Shown: positions 35,301 through 44,569, numbered from the stretch's first letter. The stretch is 64,000 bases of DNA from DASQUK01 sp963756425 (GCA_963756425.1 CAVWNW010000003.1:289308-353307), one strand, 5' to 3'. Translations and numbers: made by a program. The notes: a model not told the origin generated them from the sequence alone.

Positions 35301-35528
35301 GCCTTCGTCGTTGACGAGAGCGCGTCCCCGGCGACGTCTACCGGCTCTGTGCCGCGCGAGGTGTGCGGCTCCGAGGTGCTGGCACCTTCGTCGACCAACA
35401 CGGTCCTGTCCCGTGGTGCGTCGGCACCGGACGCCGCCGGGTCAGGGACCATCTGAGTTACTGAGGCGCGGCGCGTTGAAGCGTCCGCCAGGATGCTGCC
35501 GCGTGCAGCGCGACCGGAGGTGACTCGT

Positions 35529-36008
35529 ATGGCCAAGGCGAAGACGCCGCTGACTGGCGATCTCGAAGCACGGGTGCGTCGACTCGAGGACCGCGCCCTC
35601 ATCAGCGAGGCAGCCACCAAGTATGCGATCGCGGTCGACCGGCGCGACTGGGCGATGTTCGCTGACTGCTTCACCGATCCCGTGCACGCCGACTACTCCG
35701 AGAACGGACTCCCGGCCGCAGACTTCGTGCGCGACGACCTCGTTGCCATTGTCCGTGACGCCGTTGGCGGCTACACGGCGACTCAGCACCTCAGCCCCAA
35801 TCACGTCATCGAGTTCGACGACGACGAACCTGACCGGGCCGTCTGTACCTCGTACATGTACGCACAGCATCACGTCGAGGAGGACGCCGGAGGGGAGTTC
35901 CTGTTGCTGCGCGGGTCGTACACCAACCACCTGATCCGCACCGCCGAGGGCTGGCGCATCGAACGGCTGATCCAACACATCAGCTGGCGCGAAGCCCGCC
36001 CATCCTGA
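35529..36008 (+). CDS. NTF2-like (SnoaL) family protein
   Basis: A 159-residue cone-shaped NTF2-like fold. It opens with LEARVRRLEDRALISEAATK (N-terminal helix), then YAIAVDRRDWAMFADCFTDP, and ends with EGWRIERLIQHISWREARPS. The family includes cyclases, isomerases and dehydratases; here the reaction is unknown. A strong ribosome-binding site (GGAGGTGACTCGT) sets ATG 35529. Confidence 0.82.
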   Translation: MAKAKTPLTGDLEARVRRLEDRALISEAATKYAIAVDRRDWAMFADCFTDPVHADYSENGLPAADFVRDDLVAIVRDAVGGYTATQHLSPNHVIEFDDDEPDRAVCTSYMYAQHHVEEDAGGEFLLLRGSYTNHLIRTAEGWRIERLIQHISWREARPS

Positions 36009-36026
36009 CGATGGACAGTCGATGCG

Positions 36027-36165
36027 TCAGGGTGCGATCTCGAGCGCCGCGATGAGGCCGTCGGCGAGCACGAAGCGGTAGCGACGGTGAACGTCGCCTC
36101 GGGTCGCGGCGCGCCGACCGTTCCACCACTCGCAGCGCTGCTCGAGGATGATCCGCCCATCGACC
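36027..36165 (-). pseudogene. C-terminal remnant of an NTF2-like gene
   Basis: On the minus strand the last about 45 codons read GRIILEQRCEWWNGRR and HRRYRFVLADGLIAALEIAP, then stop. This looks like the terminal strands of a SnoaL/NTF2-like protein. Nothing family-like lies upstream, because opposite-strand isochorismatase coding begins at the same place. It is a broken end at a rearrangement junction. Confidence 0.4.
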
Positions 36166-36504
36166 GAACGACGCTCAACGCGTGGGAGGACGGTGACTTC
36201 CTCGACGTCGTTCGCGCGACCGGCCGGCGTAAACTCATACTCTGCGCCCTGTGGACGGAGATCTGCATGGCATTTCCTGCGCTCGACGCCCTCCTCGAGG
36301 GCTACGAGGTCTACCCCGTGGTCGACGCGATCGGCGGGACCTCCGTCGAGGCTCACCGCGCCGGACTGGAGCGCGCGGTTCGGTCTGGAGGCAAGCCCAT
36401 TAGCTGGGTCTCGCTCGGGTGCGAGCTGCAGCGCGACTGGGCGCGCGGAGACGGTGCCGGGAATCGTCGAGATCGTGCTCACGGAACGCCTGCTCCAGGA
36501 ATGA
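36150..36504 (+). pseudogene. Isochorismatase-family hydrolase, N-terminus missing and frameshifted
   Basis: The C-terminal two thirds of a YcaC-like cysteine hydrolase: PIDRTTLNAWEDGDF, ILCALWTEICMAFPALDALL (catalytic Cys in EIC), DAIGGTSVEAH and SLGCELQRDW. The N-terminal part with the catalytic Asp and Lys is absent. Near 36441-36450 (GCGCGCGG) the frame shifts; ETVPGIVEIVLTERLLQE and the stop follow one frame over. The stop overlaps the next gene (ATGA). It is probably non-functional. Confidence 0.7.
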
Positions 36505-37148
36505 CCGCCACCGGAGCGGCGGTCGCCGATCCGAAGGCGCGGGCGTTTCTGCGGAACGCGGACCCCGTGCTCGGGCGGGTGATCGATGCGCGGCCCGACT
36601 TCCGTCCCCGGGCCTGGCTCGACGAGCTTCCGCCCCTCGATGCCTTCGGGACGCTGATCTTCCAGGTCGCTGGCCAACAGCTCTCGGTCCCGGCAACGCG
36701 GTCGATCGTGTCCCGTCTCGAGGACCGCTTCGGAGGACGGCTGCCGACGGCGGCCGAGCTGCTCGCAGCCGACCCGCAAGTGATTCGCGCCAGCGGCCTC
36801 TCCGCCCGCAAGGGCGAGACGCTACGGGCTTTGGCGGAACGGTTCGTCGACGGTCGCCTCAGCGACAAGGCCCTGTCGCGCATGGCCGACGACGAGGTCG
36901 AGGCGGCCCTGACCGAAGTCCCGGGCATCGGGCCCTGGACGGCGCACGGGTTCTTGCTCGTGGCGCTCGATCGGCCCGACGTCTTCCTGTCCGGCGACCT
37001 CGCACTGCGGCGGACGATTGAACGGCTCTACGGATTCGACCATCTTCCGACCGAAGAGGAGATGGTCCAGCTCGCCGAGCGCTGGCGGCCGTACCGGAGC
37101 CTCGCGGTGAGCTACCTGTTCGCATCCGAATACGACGGAGGAGCCTGA
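36501..37148 (+). CDS. DNA-3-methyladenine glycosylase (AlkA-like HhH-GPD)
   Basis: A 215-residue HhH-GPD base-excision glycosylase. It shows FQVAGQQLSVPATRSIVSRL, the helix-hairpin-helix LTEVPGIGPWTAHGFLL, and the catalytic Asp in VFLSGDLALRRT. It is shorter than E. coli AlkA and resembles the compact AlkA/MAG form. The start ATG 36501 overlaps the isochorismatase stop; its own stop overlaps the next gene (TGATG). Confidence 0.88.
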   Translation: MTATGAAVADPKARAFLRNADPVLGRVIDARPDFRPRAWLDELPPLDAFGTLIFQVAGQQLSVPATRSIVSRLEDRFGGRLPTAAELLAADPQVIRASGLSARKGETLRALAERFVDGRLSDKALSRMADDEVEAALTEVPGIGPWTAHGFLLVALDRPDVFLSGDLALRRTIERLYGFDHLPTEEEMVQLAERWRPYRSLAVSYLFASEYDGGA

Positions 37149-37753
37149 TGGACCCAGTGGACGGTAACCGTGTTGGCATCATCGGCGCCGGCCGGCTCGG
37201 GCAGGCGATGGCGCGGACCGCGTTGCGCGCCGGCCGCTCGGTCGTGATCGCGAACAGCCGCGGCCCTGAGTCTTTGACGTCGGTGGTCTCGGCGCTCGGC
37301 GACGGGGCATCGGCAGGGACAGTGGACCAGGCGTCGGCAGCCGGCATCGTCGTCATCGCTGTGCCATGGGACCGCGTACCGGACGCCGTCCAGGGACTGG
37401 CATGGAGCAGCCAGATCGTGATCGACGCCACGAACGACTTCGACCCCAGCGATCTCGACGGGAGAACGTCGAGCGAGGTCGTCGTCGACCTCGTTGGCGG
37501 TGCGCCCGTGGTCAAGGCGGCCAACACACTGGGCGCGGGGGTGCTCGGCTCAGATCCCCATGAGGCTGGCGGTCAGCGTGTGCTGTTTCTCTCGGGCGAC
37601 GACGTCGACGCGAAGTCCGAGGTGAGCGCCGTGTTCCAGGACGCGGGCTTCTTCGTCATCGATCTCGGCGACCTGAGAACCGGGAGCCGCGTGCAACAAG
37701 TCGGCGGCCCGCTTGCCGGTGTGAACCTTGTTCGCCTCCCCGGACCCAACTAG
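37148..37753 (+). CDS. NADP-binding oxidoreductase (F420-dependent NADP reductase-like)
   Basis: A 201-residue Rossmann protein. GIIGAGRLGQAMARTAL binds NAD(P), and IANSRGPESL follows strand 2, as in F420-dependent NADP reductase-like and Npd-type proteins. VVKAANTLGAGVL and RVLFLSGDDVDAK are typical of the C-terminal part. Such proteins reduce or oxidise NADP or act on unknown substrates. It is translationally coupled to the glycosylase gene. Confidence 0.78.
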   Translation: MDPVDGNRVGIIGAGRLGQAMARTALRAGRSVVIANSRGPESLTSVVSALGDGASAGTVDQASAAGIVVIAVPWDRVPDAVQGLAWSSQIVIDATNDFDPSDLDGRTSSEVVVDLVGGAPVVKAANTLGAGVLGSDPHEAGGQRVLFLSGDDVDAKSEVSAVFQDAGFFVIDLGDLRTGSRVQQVGGPLAGVNLVRLPGPN

Positions 37754-37756
37754 GAA

Positions 37757-37800
37757 CTTGCCGCAGCTAGCGCTGCCATGGCGTCGCCAACTGCGGCAAG
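37757..37800. repeat. 44-bp palindromic repeat, copy D
   Basis: CTTGCCGCAG ... CTGCGGCAAG, extended by AA/TT to 37755-37802. It lies between the convergent 37148 gene and katG and can fold into a long hairpin, so it may also terminate transcription. Confidence 0.75.
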
Positions 37801-37845
37801 TTCGGTTGATCGTGACCGACCCGCGTGGCCACGGGTGGACGTCGA

Positions 37846-40041
37846 TCAGGCGAGGTCGAAGCGGTCGAGGTTCATGACCTTGTCCCACGCCACCACGAAG
37901 TCGCGCACGAACTTCTCCTTGGAGTCGTCCTGTGCGTAGACCTCCGCGATAGCCCGGAGCTGGGAGTGCGAACCAAAGACGAGGTCGACCGCGGTGCCGG
38001 TCCACTTGACGTCGCCGGTGGCCCGATCGTGACCCTCGTACACGTTCTCCGACGAGGCGGATGCCTTCCATTCCGTGCCCATGTCGAGCAGGTTCACGAA
38101 GAAGTCGTTGGTCAACATCTCCGGCCGGTCGGTGAAGACGCCGTGCGCGGACTGCCCGGAGTTGGCGTTCAGGGCCCGCATGCCGCCGACGAGGACCGTC
38201 ATCTCGGGAGCGGAGAGCGACAACATATGCGCCCGCTCCACCAGGAGGGTCTCGGGCGACAACTTCTCCCCGGGTCGGACGTAGTTGCGGAACCCGTCGA
38301 AGGCCGGTTCGAGCACGGCGAACGACTCCACGTCGGTCTGCTCCTGCGCGGCGTCCGTGCGCCCCGGCGCGAACGGGACTGTGACGGCGTAACCGGCGTT
38401 CTTCGCCGCCTGCTCAACGGCTGTGCATCCGCCCAGCACAATCACGTCTGCGAGCGAGACCCTCTTGTTGCCGGACTGCGACCCGTTGAAGTCCTGCTGG
38501 ATCCCTTCGAGGGTCTGCAACACCTTGGCCAGTGCGGCCGGGTCGTTGACCTCCCAGTCCTTCTGGGGCGCGAGGCGGATCCGTCCCCCGTTCGCCCCGC
38601 CCCGCTTGTCGGTGTGGCGGAAGCTCGCCGCTGAAGCCCACGCGGTGGCAACCAGCTGGGAGATGGACAATCCCGAGTCGAGGATCTTGCCCTTGAGGGC
38701 AGCGACGTCTGGTTCGCCGATCAGCTCGTGATCGACCTCGGGGACCGGGTCCTGCCACAACTGCGGCTCGGGAACCCACGGGCCGAGGAAGCGCGCGACG
38801 GGACCCATGTCGCGGTGGAGCAGCTTGTACCACGCCTTCGCGAACGCCTCGGCGAGCTGGTCCGGGTTCTCGCGGAAGCGCTTCGTGATCGGCGCGTAGA
38901 TCGGGTCCAACCTCAGCGCGAGGTCCGTCGTCAGCATCATGGGGGCATGTCGCTTCGATGGATCGTGCGCGTCCGGCACGGTGCCCTGCGCTTCGGGATT
39001 CCTGGGTGTCCACTGCTGCGCGCCGGCCGGGCTCGTCGTTAGCTCATAGTCGTACTTGTAGAGGTTGTCGAGGAACCCGTTGTCCCACTTCGTGGGCTCG
39101 TTGGTCCACGCCCCTTCGAGACCGCTCGTGACTGCATCGGAGCCCGCGCCGGTGCCGAAGGTGTTCCTCCAGCCAAGTCCTTGCTCCTCGAGGGGAGCAC
39201 CCTCGGGTTCCGGACCGACATACTCGGCGGGAGCTGCGCCATGGGTCTTGCCGACCGTGTGGCCACCGACGATGAGCGCAACAGTTTCCTCGTCATTCAT
39301 TGCCATCCGGCGGAAGGTCTCCCGGATGTCCCGAGCGGCAGCCAGTGGATCCGGGTTGCCATTCGGCCCTTCCGGGTTCACATAGATGAGGCCCATCTGC
39401 ACTGCGCCGAACGGACCAGCGAGCTCGCGGTCTCCGCTGTAGCGCTCGTCTCCGAGCCAGGTGTCCTCGGAGCCCCAGAAGATCTCCTCGGGCTCCCAGA
39501 TGTCCTCACGTCCGAAGCCGAAGCCGAACGTCTTGAACCCCATCGATTCGTAGGCGACGTTGCCGGCGAAGATCAGGAGATCGGCCCAGGAGATCTTGCG
39601 GCCGTACTTCTGCTTGATCGGCCAAAGCAACCGGCGCGCCTTGTCGAGGCTGGCGTTGTCGGGCCAGCTGTTTAGGGGGGCGAAGCGCTGGTCGCCGCTG
39701 CCGCCACCCCCGCGGCCATCGGCGATGCGGTACGTGCCCGCGGCGTGCCAGGTCATCCGGATGAGGAGCGGGCCGTAGTGCCCGTAGTCGGCCGGCCACC
39801 AGTCCTGCGACGTCGTCATCACTTCGATGAGATCGCGCTTCAGCGCCTCGACGTCGAGGGACTTGAACTCTTCCGCGTAGTCGAAGTCTTCGCCCATCGG
39901 ATCTGACTCGGGCGAGTGCAGGTGCAGGACCTGCAGGTTCACCTGGTTCGGCCACCAGTCCTCGTTGGTCATGGGCCGAGTCGCCTTGGGAGTCGGCGAA
40001 GGGATTACTGGGTTTTCGCTTTCACTACCGCTCTGAGACAC
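37846..40041 (-). CDS. katG: Catalase-peroxidase
   Basis: A 731-residue bifunctional heme enzyme. The distal residues Arg95, Trp98 and His99 (RMTWHAAGTYR), the Met-Tyr-Trp adduct (W98, Y220, M246) and the proximal His261 (GGHTVGKTHGA) are all present. GTG 40041 has AGGAGCAGG upstream. It lies downstream of furA, the arrangement in which FurA represses katG and peroxide or iron status relieves it. The C-terminal pseudo-domain is complete. Confidence 0.97.
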   Translation of the reverse strand: MSQSGSESENPVIPSPTPKATRPMTNEDWWPNQVNLQVLHLHSPESDPMGEDFDYAEEFKSLDVEALKRDLIEVMTTSQDWWPADYGHYGPLLIRMTWHAAGTYRIADGRGGGGSGDQRFAPLNSWPDNASLDKARRLLWPIKQKYGRKISWADLLIFAGNVAYESMGFKTFGFGFGREDIWEPEEIFWGSEDTWLGDERYSGDRELAGPFGAVQMGLIYVNPEGPNGNPDPLAAARDIRETFRRMAMNDEETVALIVGGHTVGKTHGAAPAEYVGPEPEGAPLEEQGLGWRNTFGTGAGSDAVTSGLEGAWTNEPTKWDNGFLDNLYKYDYELTTSPAGAQQWTPRNPEAQGTVPDAHDPSKRHAPMMLTTDLALRLDPIYAPITKRFRENPDQLAEAFAKAWYKLLHRDMGPVARFLGPWVPEPQLWQDPVPEVDHELIGEPDVAALKGKILDSGLSISQLVATAWASAASFRHTDKRGGANGGRIRLAPQKDWEVNDPAALAKVLQTLEGIQQDFNGSQSGNKRVSLADVIVLGGCTAVEQAAKNAGYAVTVPFAPGRTDAAQEQTDVESFAVLEPAFDGFRNYVRPGEKLSPETLLVERAHMLSLSAPEMTVLVGGMRALNANSGQSAHGVFTDRPEMLTNDFFVNLLDMGTEWKASASSENVYEGHDRATGDVKWTGTAVDLVFGSHSQLRAIAEVYAQDDSKEKFVRDFVVAWDKVMNLDRFDLA

Positions 40042-40148
40042 GTCGGTCCTGCTCCTATCTCGGTGTTTCCTTCTGGCTGGTTGCTCTCGATCTTGACCAT
40101 TCGTGGCCAAACGCTGTGTTGCTCAGCTGGTATCGCATACTGCCGCTT

Positions 40149-40598
40149 TCAGGCGTCGGACGAGACAGCCGTCGCCGCGACACAGTCGGGGCACCGGCCC
40201 CAGTAGATGACCTCGGCTTCGTCGACCTCGTAGCCCGAGTCGTCGGCGGCCGTCAGGCAGGGGACATCGCCGACCGCGCAGTCGACGTCGACCATCCGGC
40301 GACAGGACCGGCAGATGAGGTGGTGGTGGTTGTCGCCGACCCTGTCTTCGTAGCGGGCCGGCGACCCCGCCGGCTGGATCCGCCGGAGGAGGCGCTTGTC
40401 GGTGAGGGCCGCGAGGGCGTCGTACACGGCTTGACGCGAGATGGCACCGATCTCGGACCTCACGATCGTGTAGAGGTTGTCCGCCGTACTGTGCGGTTGG
40501 ACGGACACCGCCCGCAGGACCGCCAGGCGCTGGGCCGTGACCTGGAGACCATGCCGGCGGAGCAGCGCCTCGTTGTCCACCGACATCTCCCTGGCCAT
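40149..40598 (-). CDS. Fur-family repressor (FurA-like)
   Basis: A 149-residue Fur protein: winged HTH (LLRRHGLQVTAQRLAVLRAV, then SRQAVYDALAAL), the HHHLIC motif, and two CxxC zinc sites (CRSC and CPDC). Adjacency to katG indicates FurA-type oxidative-stress control. The ATG is 6 nt after TAGGCT, so the mRNA is probably leaderless. The 107-bp furA-katG gap has no clear second promoter. Confidence 0.9.
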   Translation of the reverse strand: MAREMSVDNEALLRRHGLQVTAQRLAVLRAVSVQPHSTADNLYTIVRSEIGAISRQAVYDALAALTDKRLLRRIQPAGSPARYEDRVGDNHHHLICRSCRRMVDVDCAVGDVPCLTAADDSGYEVDEAEVIYWGRCPDCVAATAVSSDA

Positions 40599-40604
40599 GC
40601 GCGG

Positions 40605-40610
40605 AGCCTA
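40605..40610 (-). promoter_or_regulatory. -10 hexamer for furA
   Basis: TAGGCT lies 6 nt before ATG 40598, with no Shine-Dalgarno sequence. Confidence 0.5.
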
Positions 40611-40710
40611 ACCCAATGGTGGGTACAGTCCAGAATCGGCCGGGTACCAGTTCCCGATTGGATCTGTTCCCGGGCGACGAGCCTGGACCGACACCGCGAG
40701 CGGGCGCCGG

Positions 40711-42123
40711 CTAGCCGATGCGGGCGGCACAGTCGAGGATCACGTCGGCGGCGAAGGCGGCGTCGGCGCCGCGGGTCTTCCAGGACGACACGCTGATCCG
40801 CATCGCCGTCGCCCCGTCCCACTGGGTCGGACCGCACCAGATGCGGCCGTCGGACTGGATCTCGGCGATGAGGGCCTCGGTCGTCGGCCCGTCCACCAGC
40901 CGGGCGAGCACCTGGTTGAGCACGACGTCGTTCAGGATCGTCAGGCCCCCGCCGCGCAGCCGGGCTGCGATCGTGATGGCGGCGTCGCACGCGCCGGTGA
41001 CGAGGTCGACGACGCCCCGTCGCCCCAGCGTGCGCAGCACGGACCAGACCTCGATCTGGCGGGAGCGCTGCGACGATTGGGGCGTGTTGTGCATGGCTTC
41101 GAAGCCGGCGTCCGGCGGCAGGTAGCCGGCCACGCTGGCGAACGTGCGGCGGAGGTCCGCGGCCCGGCGGACGAACGCGATGCCACTGTCGTAGGTGACG
41201 TTCAACAACTTGTGCGCATCGGTCGCCCAGGAATCGGCTCGATCGAGCCCGGCGACCAGGCCGGTCCTGGTGGGATCGGCGAGCGCCCACAGGCCGAACG
41301 CGCCATCGACGTGCAACCAGCCCGAGCGTTGCGACAGCCAGTCGGCGATCTGGTCGAAGGGGTCGAACGCTCCGGTGTTCACGTCGCCGGCCTGCGCACA
41401 CACCAGTACCGGCCCCTCGAGGTCGGGCAAGTGGTCGGCCCGCATCCGGCCCTGGTCGTCTGCGGGCACGACCGTGACCCGTTGACGCCCGAGCCCCACC
41501 AGGCCGAGCGCCTTCGACACGGTCGAATGGGCATGCTCACCGATCACGACATCGAACGCCGGGGCTCCGAACAGGCCCTCCGCCTGCGCGTCCCAGCCGA
41601 TCCGGGCAAGCAGGGCATCTCGGCCCGCGGCGAGGCACGAGGCGTTGGCAACCGTCGCGCCTGTGACGAAGGCAACGGCCGTACCCGCCGGGAGGCGCAG
41701 GAGGTCGACGAGCCAGTCCTGCGTCACGTCGTGCAGCTTGGCGGCCACGGGCGACATCACGGGGAGCGCACCGTTCTGGTCCCACGCACTCGACAGCCAG
41801 GAGCTCCCGAGGGCCACGGGGTAGGCGGCGCCGATGACGAAGCCGAAGTAGCGCCCGCCCGTCGTGGCCACGGTCGCCGGGCTCCCGACCTCGTGGAGGA
41901 GTCGCAGGGTGGACAGCGGGTCGGCGCCGACCTCTGGGAACGCCTCGTCGAAGGTCGCCAGCGCCGCCAGCGCCTCCGCCCCGGGAGCGACCCGCCGCTC
42001 GTCGACGGACGTCGCATATTCGATGGCTGCTCGGGCGGCCGCCTGCAACACCTCGGCATCGACGCCCACGCCCGAGCTTGCTGGAGATGCGGTGTCCATC
42101 ACCCGATCCTGCGTTGTCGACAT
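40711..42123 (-). CDS. Group II PLP-dependent decarboxylase-like protein
   Basis: A 470-residue PLP enzyme of the aromatic amino-acid/glutamate decarboxylase fold. The PLP lysine is in SWATDAHKLLNVTYD. AGDVNTGAFDPFDQIA and WLHVDGAFGLWA (the Asp that binds the pyridine N) precede it. FVTGATVANASCLAAGRDAL is the phosphate-binding region. The substrate is not evident. It lies alone between furA and the CGNR gene. Confidence 0.85.
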   Translation of the reverse strand: MSTTQDRVMDTASPASSGVGVDAEVLQAAARAAIEYATSVDERRVAPGAEALAALATFDEAFPEVGADPLSTLRLLHEVGSPATVATTGGRYFGFVIGAAYPVALGSSWLSSAWDQNGALPVMSPVAAKLHDVTQDWLVDLLRLPAGTAVAFVTGATVANASCLAAGRDALLARIGWDAQAEGLFGAPAFDVVIGEHAHSTVSKALGLVGLGRQRVTVVPADDQGRMRADHLPDLEGPVLVCAQAGDVNTGAFDPFDQIADWLSQRSGWLHVDGAFGLWALADPTRTGLVAGLDRADSWATDAHKLLNVTYDSGIAFVRRAADLRRTFASVAGYLPPDAGFEAMHNTPQSSQRSRQIEVWSVLRTLGRRGVVDLVTGACDAAITIAARLRGGGLTILNDVVLNQVLARLVDGPTTEALIAEIQSDGRIWCGPTQWDGATAMRISVSSWKTRGADAAFAADVILDCAARIG

Positions 42124-42184
42124 CCGCCGGTGCCAGCGCCGTCACCTGCTGCGCCGGCTACTGCGGGAGTCAGCGGTGGCGGGG

Positions 42185-42757
42185 TCACGACCGCCGGGCG
42201 CACGCGTGGTGAGCGGCGACCTTGGCGCGGTTGCCACAGACGGCCATGTCGCACCACCGGCGACGCCCGCTCTTGCTGACGTCGAGGAACAGGAGTACGC
42301 ACGTGGGACCGGCGCACCGCCTGACCCGACCGGGATCGTGACGGAAGATGTCCATCGTGGCCGCCGCGATGTCGAGTCGCAGCTGGGCGCCGGGGGTGCT
42401 CGCCGCCAACGACACGACGACACGCCCGGACGACCGTTCGGCGTGCAGGGCTCCGGGCGCGTCGCGCAGGACCGCGTCCAAGGCCTGAAGTGCAGCGGGC
42501 CCGGCGGCGGTCGGATCCAACGCCGCTCGCAGGCCGGCGCGTAGGCGACGCACGAACCGCAGCGTCCGCGCCGCCTCACGGGGGGTGGCGTCGACCGGGT
42601 CGGCCGGGATCGCGACGCCGGCGGCGTCCGCCCACGACACGACGCTGTGGTAGTCCGGCAGGAGCTCGACGCGCCCGCCGTCGATCACGGGCTCGGTGTT
42701 GCACAGATCCGCCGCCGGATGGTTCCCGGTCCACAGGAACGGCGGCGACTCCGGCAT
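42185..42757 (-). CDS. CGNR zinc-finger transcriptional regulator
   Basis: A 190-residue protein with an N-terminal ABATE domain (WTGNHPAADLCNTEPV) and a C-terminal CGNR zinc finger (RRCAGPTCVLLF to CDMAVCGNRAKVAAHH), assumed to bind DNA. The start ATG 42757 is 7 nt after TACGGT (leaderless). The target is unknown; it lies beside a PLP decarboxylase and a MOSC gene. Confidence 0.88.
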   Translation of the reverse strand: MPESPPFLWTGNHPAADLCNTEPVIDGGRVELLPDYHSVVSWADAAGVAIPADPVDATPREAARTLRFVRRLRAGLRAALDPTAAGPAALQALDAVLRDAPGALHAERSSGRVVVSLAASTPGAQLRLDIAAATMDIFRHDPGRVRRCAGPTCVLLFLDVSKSGRRRWCDMAVCGNRAKVAAHHACARRS

Positions 42758-42764
42758 GGATCTA

Positions 42765-42770
42765 ACCGTA
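42765..42770 (-). promoter_or_regulatory. -10 hexamer for the CGNR gene
   Basis: TACGGT lies 7 nt before ATG 42757. Confidence 0.45.
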
Positions 42771-42877
42771 CAACCAGGGAATACCGGTAGCACCGGACCG
42801 CTAGGGGTCAACTAACCTGCTCGGATACGATCAGCGGTTAGCGATCGAGGAGAGCGTGGCGATGACCGCACCCGAAG

Positions 42878-43555
42878 GTGGTGTGCCGGACGCTAAGTGG
42901 CGGGGACTCCGGTCGCGTCGTCTCCGTGAACGTCGGCACCCCGCGCGTCGTCGACTGGTTCGGACGCCGCGTCACCACGGCGATCTGGAAGGAGCCCGTT
43001 GGCACTCGGGTGCCGGTCACCGGCGTCAACGTCCAGGGCGACGACCAGGCGGACCGCCGGGTGCACGGGGGTCCGGCGATGGCCGTGTATGCGTATGCGG
43101 TCGAGGACTATGCGTGGTGGTCCGAAACGCTGGGCGTGGCCCTGGCGCCCGGGACGTTCGGCGAGAACCTGACGCTCGAGGGCGTCGAGCTCCACGACTG
43201 CGCGGTTGGCGAGGCCTGGGCGGTCGGCACCACACGCCTGCGCGTCACGCAGCCGCGCTTTCCTTGCTTCAAGCTCGGCATCCGCATGGGCGATGCCGGC
43301 TTCGTCGAACGGTTCGGCGCCGCCCGCCGGTTCGGCGCCTACTTCGCGATCGAGGGTTCGGGCAGCATCGGCGCGGGGGACGAGGCCCGGCGCCTCGTGC
43401 GCCCGGACGATGCTCTGACGATCGCGGAGTTCATCGCCGCGAACGAGGACGCAGACCTCGACCTGCTGCGCCGGCTCGCCGACCACACGCTCGTCCCCGA
43501 CGCGTGGCGAGAACACGCGCGGAAGACCCTGCGCCGCCAGGCCACCAGGTCATAG
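42878..43555 (+). CDS. MOSC domain protein (YiiM-like)
   Basis: A roughly 225-residue MOSC protein, a sulfur-carrier fold related to the molybdenum cofactor sulfurase C-terminus. The conserved RRVHGGPAMAVYAYAVEDY, GTFGENLT and QPRFPCFKLGIRMG (with the reactive Cys) are present. The start is uncertain. GTG 42878 and GTG 42926 are in frame. A better ribosome-binding site (GAGGAGAGC) precedes GTG 42856 in another frame, so an indel between 42860 and 42925 cannot be excluded. Confidence 0.8.
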   Translation: MVCRTLSGGDSGRVVSVNVGTPRVVDWFGRRVTTAIWKEPVGTRVPVTGVNVQGDDQADRRVHGGPAMAVYAYAVEDYAWWSETLGVALAPGTFGENLTLEGVELHDCAVGEAWAVGTTRLRVTQPRFPCFKLGIRMGDAGFVERFGAARRFGAYFAIEGSGSIGAGDEARRLVRPDDALTIAEFIAANEDADLDLLRRLADHTLVPDAWREHARKTLRRQATRS

Positions 43556-43597
43556 CCGCGACACATCCAGCCAACCCGGCGGAACGGCGCAGGCGAA

Positions 43598-44563
43598 TCA
43601 GTCCTGTTCGTCGGGGACGCCGGCGTCGACGGCGCCGGCGAGCTCGTCGCGGTCGGCCCACTCGAGCAACTGGTCGATCGCGAAGACCGCCTGGTCGATG
43701 CCCGCGTGGAGGTCGCCGCGCTCGGCGAACCGTCGGGGGACCGTCGCCATCGTGCAGTCCCGCGGCTCGATGTCGTCGACCTCGTCCCAGGTGATCGGCG
43801 TGGACACGGTGGCATCCGGAAAGCCACGCACCGAGTACGCCGCCGCCATCGTGTGGTCCCGGGCGTTCTGGTTGTAGTCGACGAACAACGCCGCGGGATC
43901 ACGGTCCTTGCGCCACCACGTCGTCGTCACGTCGTCGGGTGCCCGGCGCTCGATCTCCCGGGCGAATGCCAGTGCGGCGCGCCGCACGTCGGTGAACCCG
44001 AACGACGGTTCGATGCGCACGTAGACGTGGATCCCCCGGCCGCCCGACGTCTTCGGCCAGCCGACGGCGCCGAGCTCAGCGAGCACCTCGTGCACGATGC
44101 CGGCCACGCGACGCACCCGGGGGAACGGGCAGTCGGGCATGGGATCGAGGTCGATCCGCCACTCGTCCGGCTTCTCCACGTCCGCCCGCCGGGAGTTCCA
44201 CGGGTGGAACTCGACCGTCGACATCTGGACCGCCCAGATCACGTGGGCGAGCTCGGTCACGCACAGCTCGTCGGCATGGAGCCCGTAGCGGGGGAAGTGG
44301 ACCCGCACGGTCCGCAGCCACGGCGGTGCCCCGCCCGGCACGCGCTTCTGATGGACCTTCTCGCCGCTCACCCCGGTCGGGAAGCGGTGCATCATGCACG
44401 GTCGCTCTCGCAGGGCGTTGACGATCCCGGGGCCGACCGCCATGTAGTACCGGACGAGGTCGAGCTTGGTCGCCCCGGTCTCCGGGAAGTACACCCGGTC
44501 GGGGTTCGAGACCCGCACCGTCCGCTCCCCCACCTGGACCTCGGTCGCCGGAGTCTTCGCCAC
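43598..44563 (-). CDS. LigD-type polymerase/primase domain protein
   Basis: A 321-residue archaeo-eukaryotic primase-like polymerase (LigD Pol domain). The catalytic Asp pair is in RIDLDPMPDC, and SGGRGIHVYVRI and DYNQNARDHTMAAAYS are family hallmarks. No ligase or nuclease domain is fused, and no ku or ligase gene is near. It may act in end-joining or lesion repair with partners elsewhere. GTG 44563 is 6 nt after TACGGT. Confidence 0.9.
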   Translation of the reverse strand: MAKTPATEVQVGERTVRVSNPDRVYFPETGATKLDLVRYYMAVGPGIVNALRERPCMMHRFPTGVSGEKVHQKRVPGGAPPWLRTVRVHFPRYGLHADELCVTELAHVIWAVQMSTVEFHPWNSRRADVEKPDEWRIDLDPMPDCPFPRVRRVAGIVHEVLAELGAVGWPKTSGGRGIHVYVRIEPSFGFTDVRRAALAFAREIERRAPDDVTTTWWRKDRDPAALFVDYNQNARDHTMAAAYSVRGFPDATVSTPITWDEVDDIEPRDCTMATVPRRFAERGDLHAGIDQAVFAIDQLLEWADRDELAGAVDAGVPDEQD

Positions 44564-44569
44564 GCGTCG

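Noticed and set aside
36087..37148. Isochorismatase-AlkA fusion protein
   Set aside because: The joined frame arises from the indel near 36445; the true isochorismatase frame ends at 36504, overlapping the AlkA ATG.
42850..42930. Separate short gene before the MOSC protein
   Set aside because: The frame has a ribosome-binding site but no independent protein signal; it is more likely the displaced or miscalled MOSC start.
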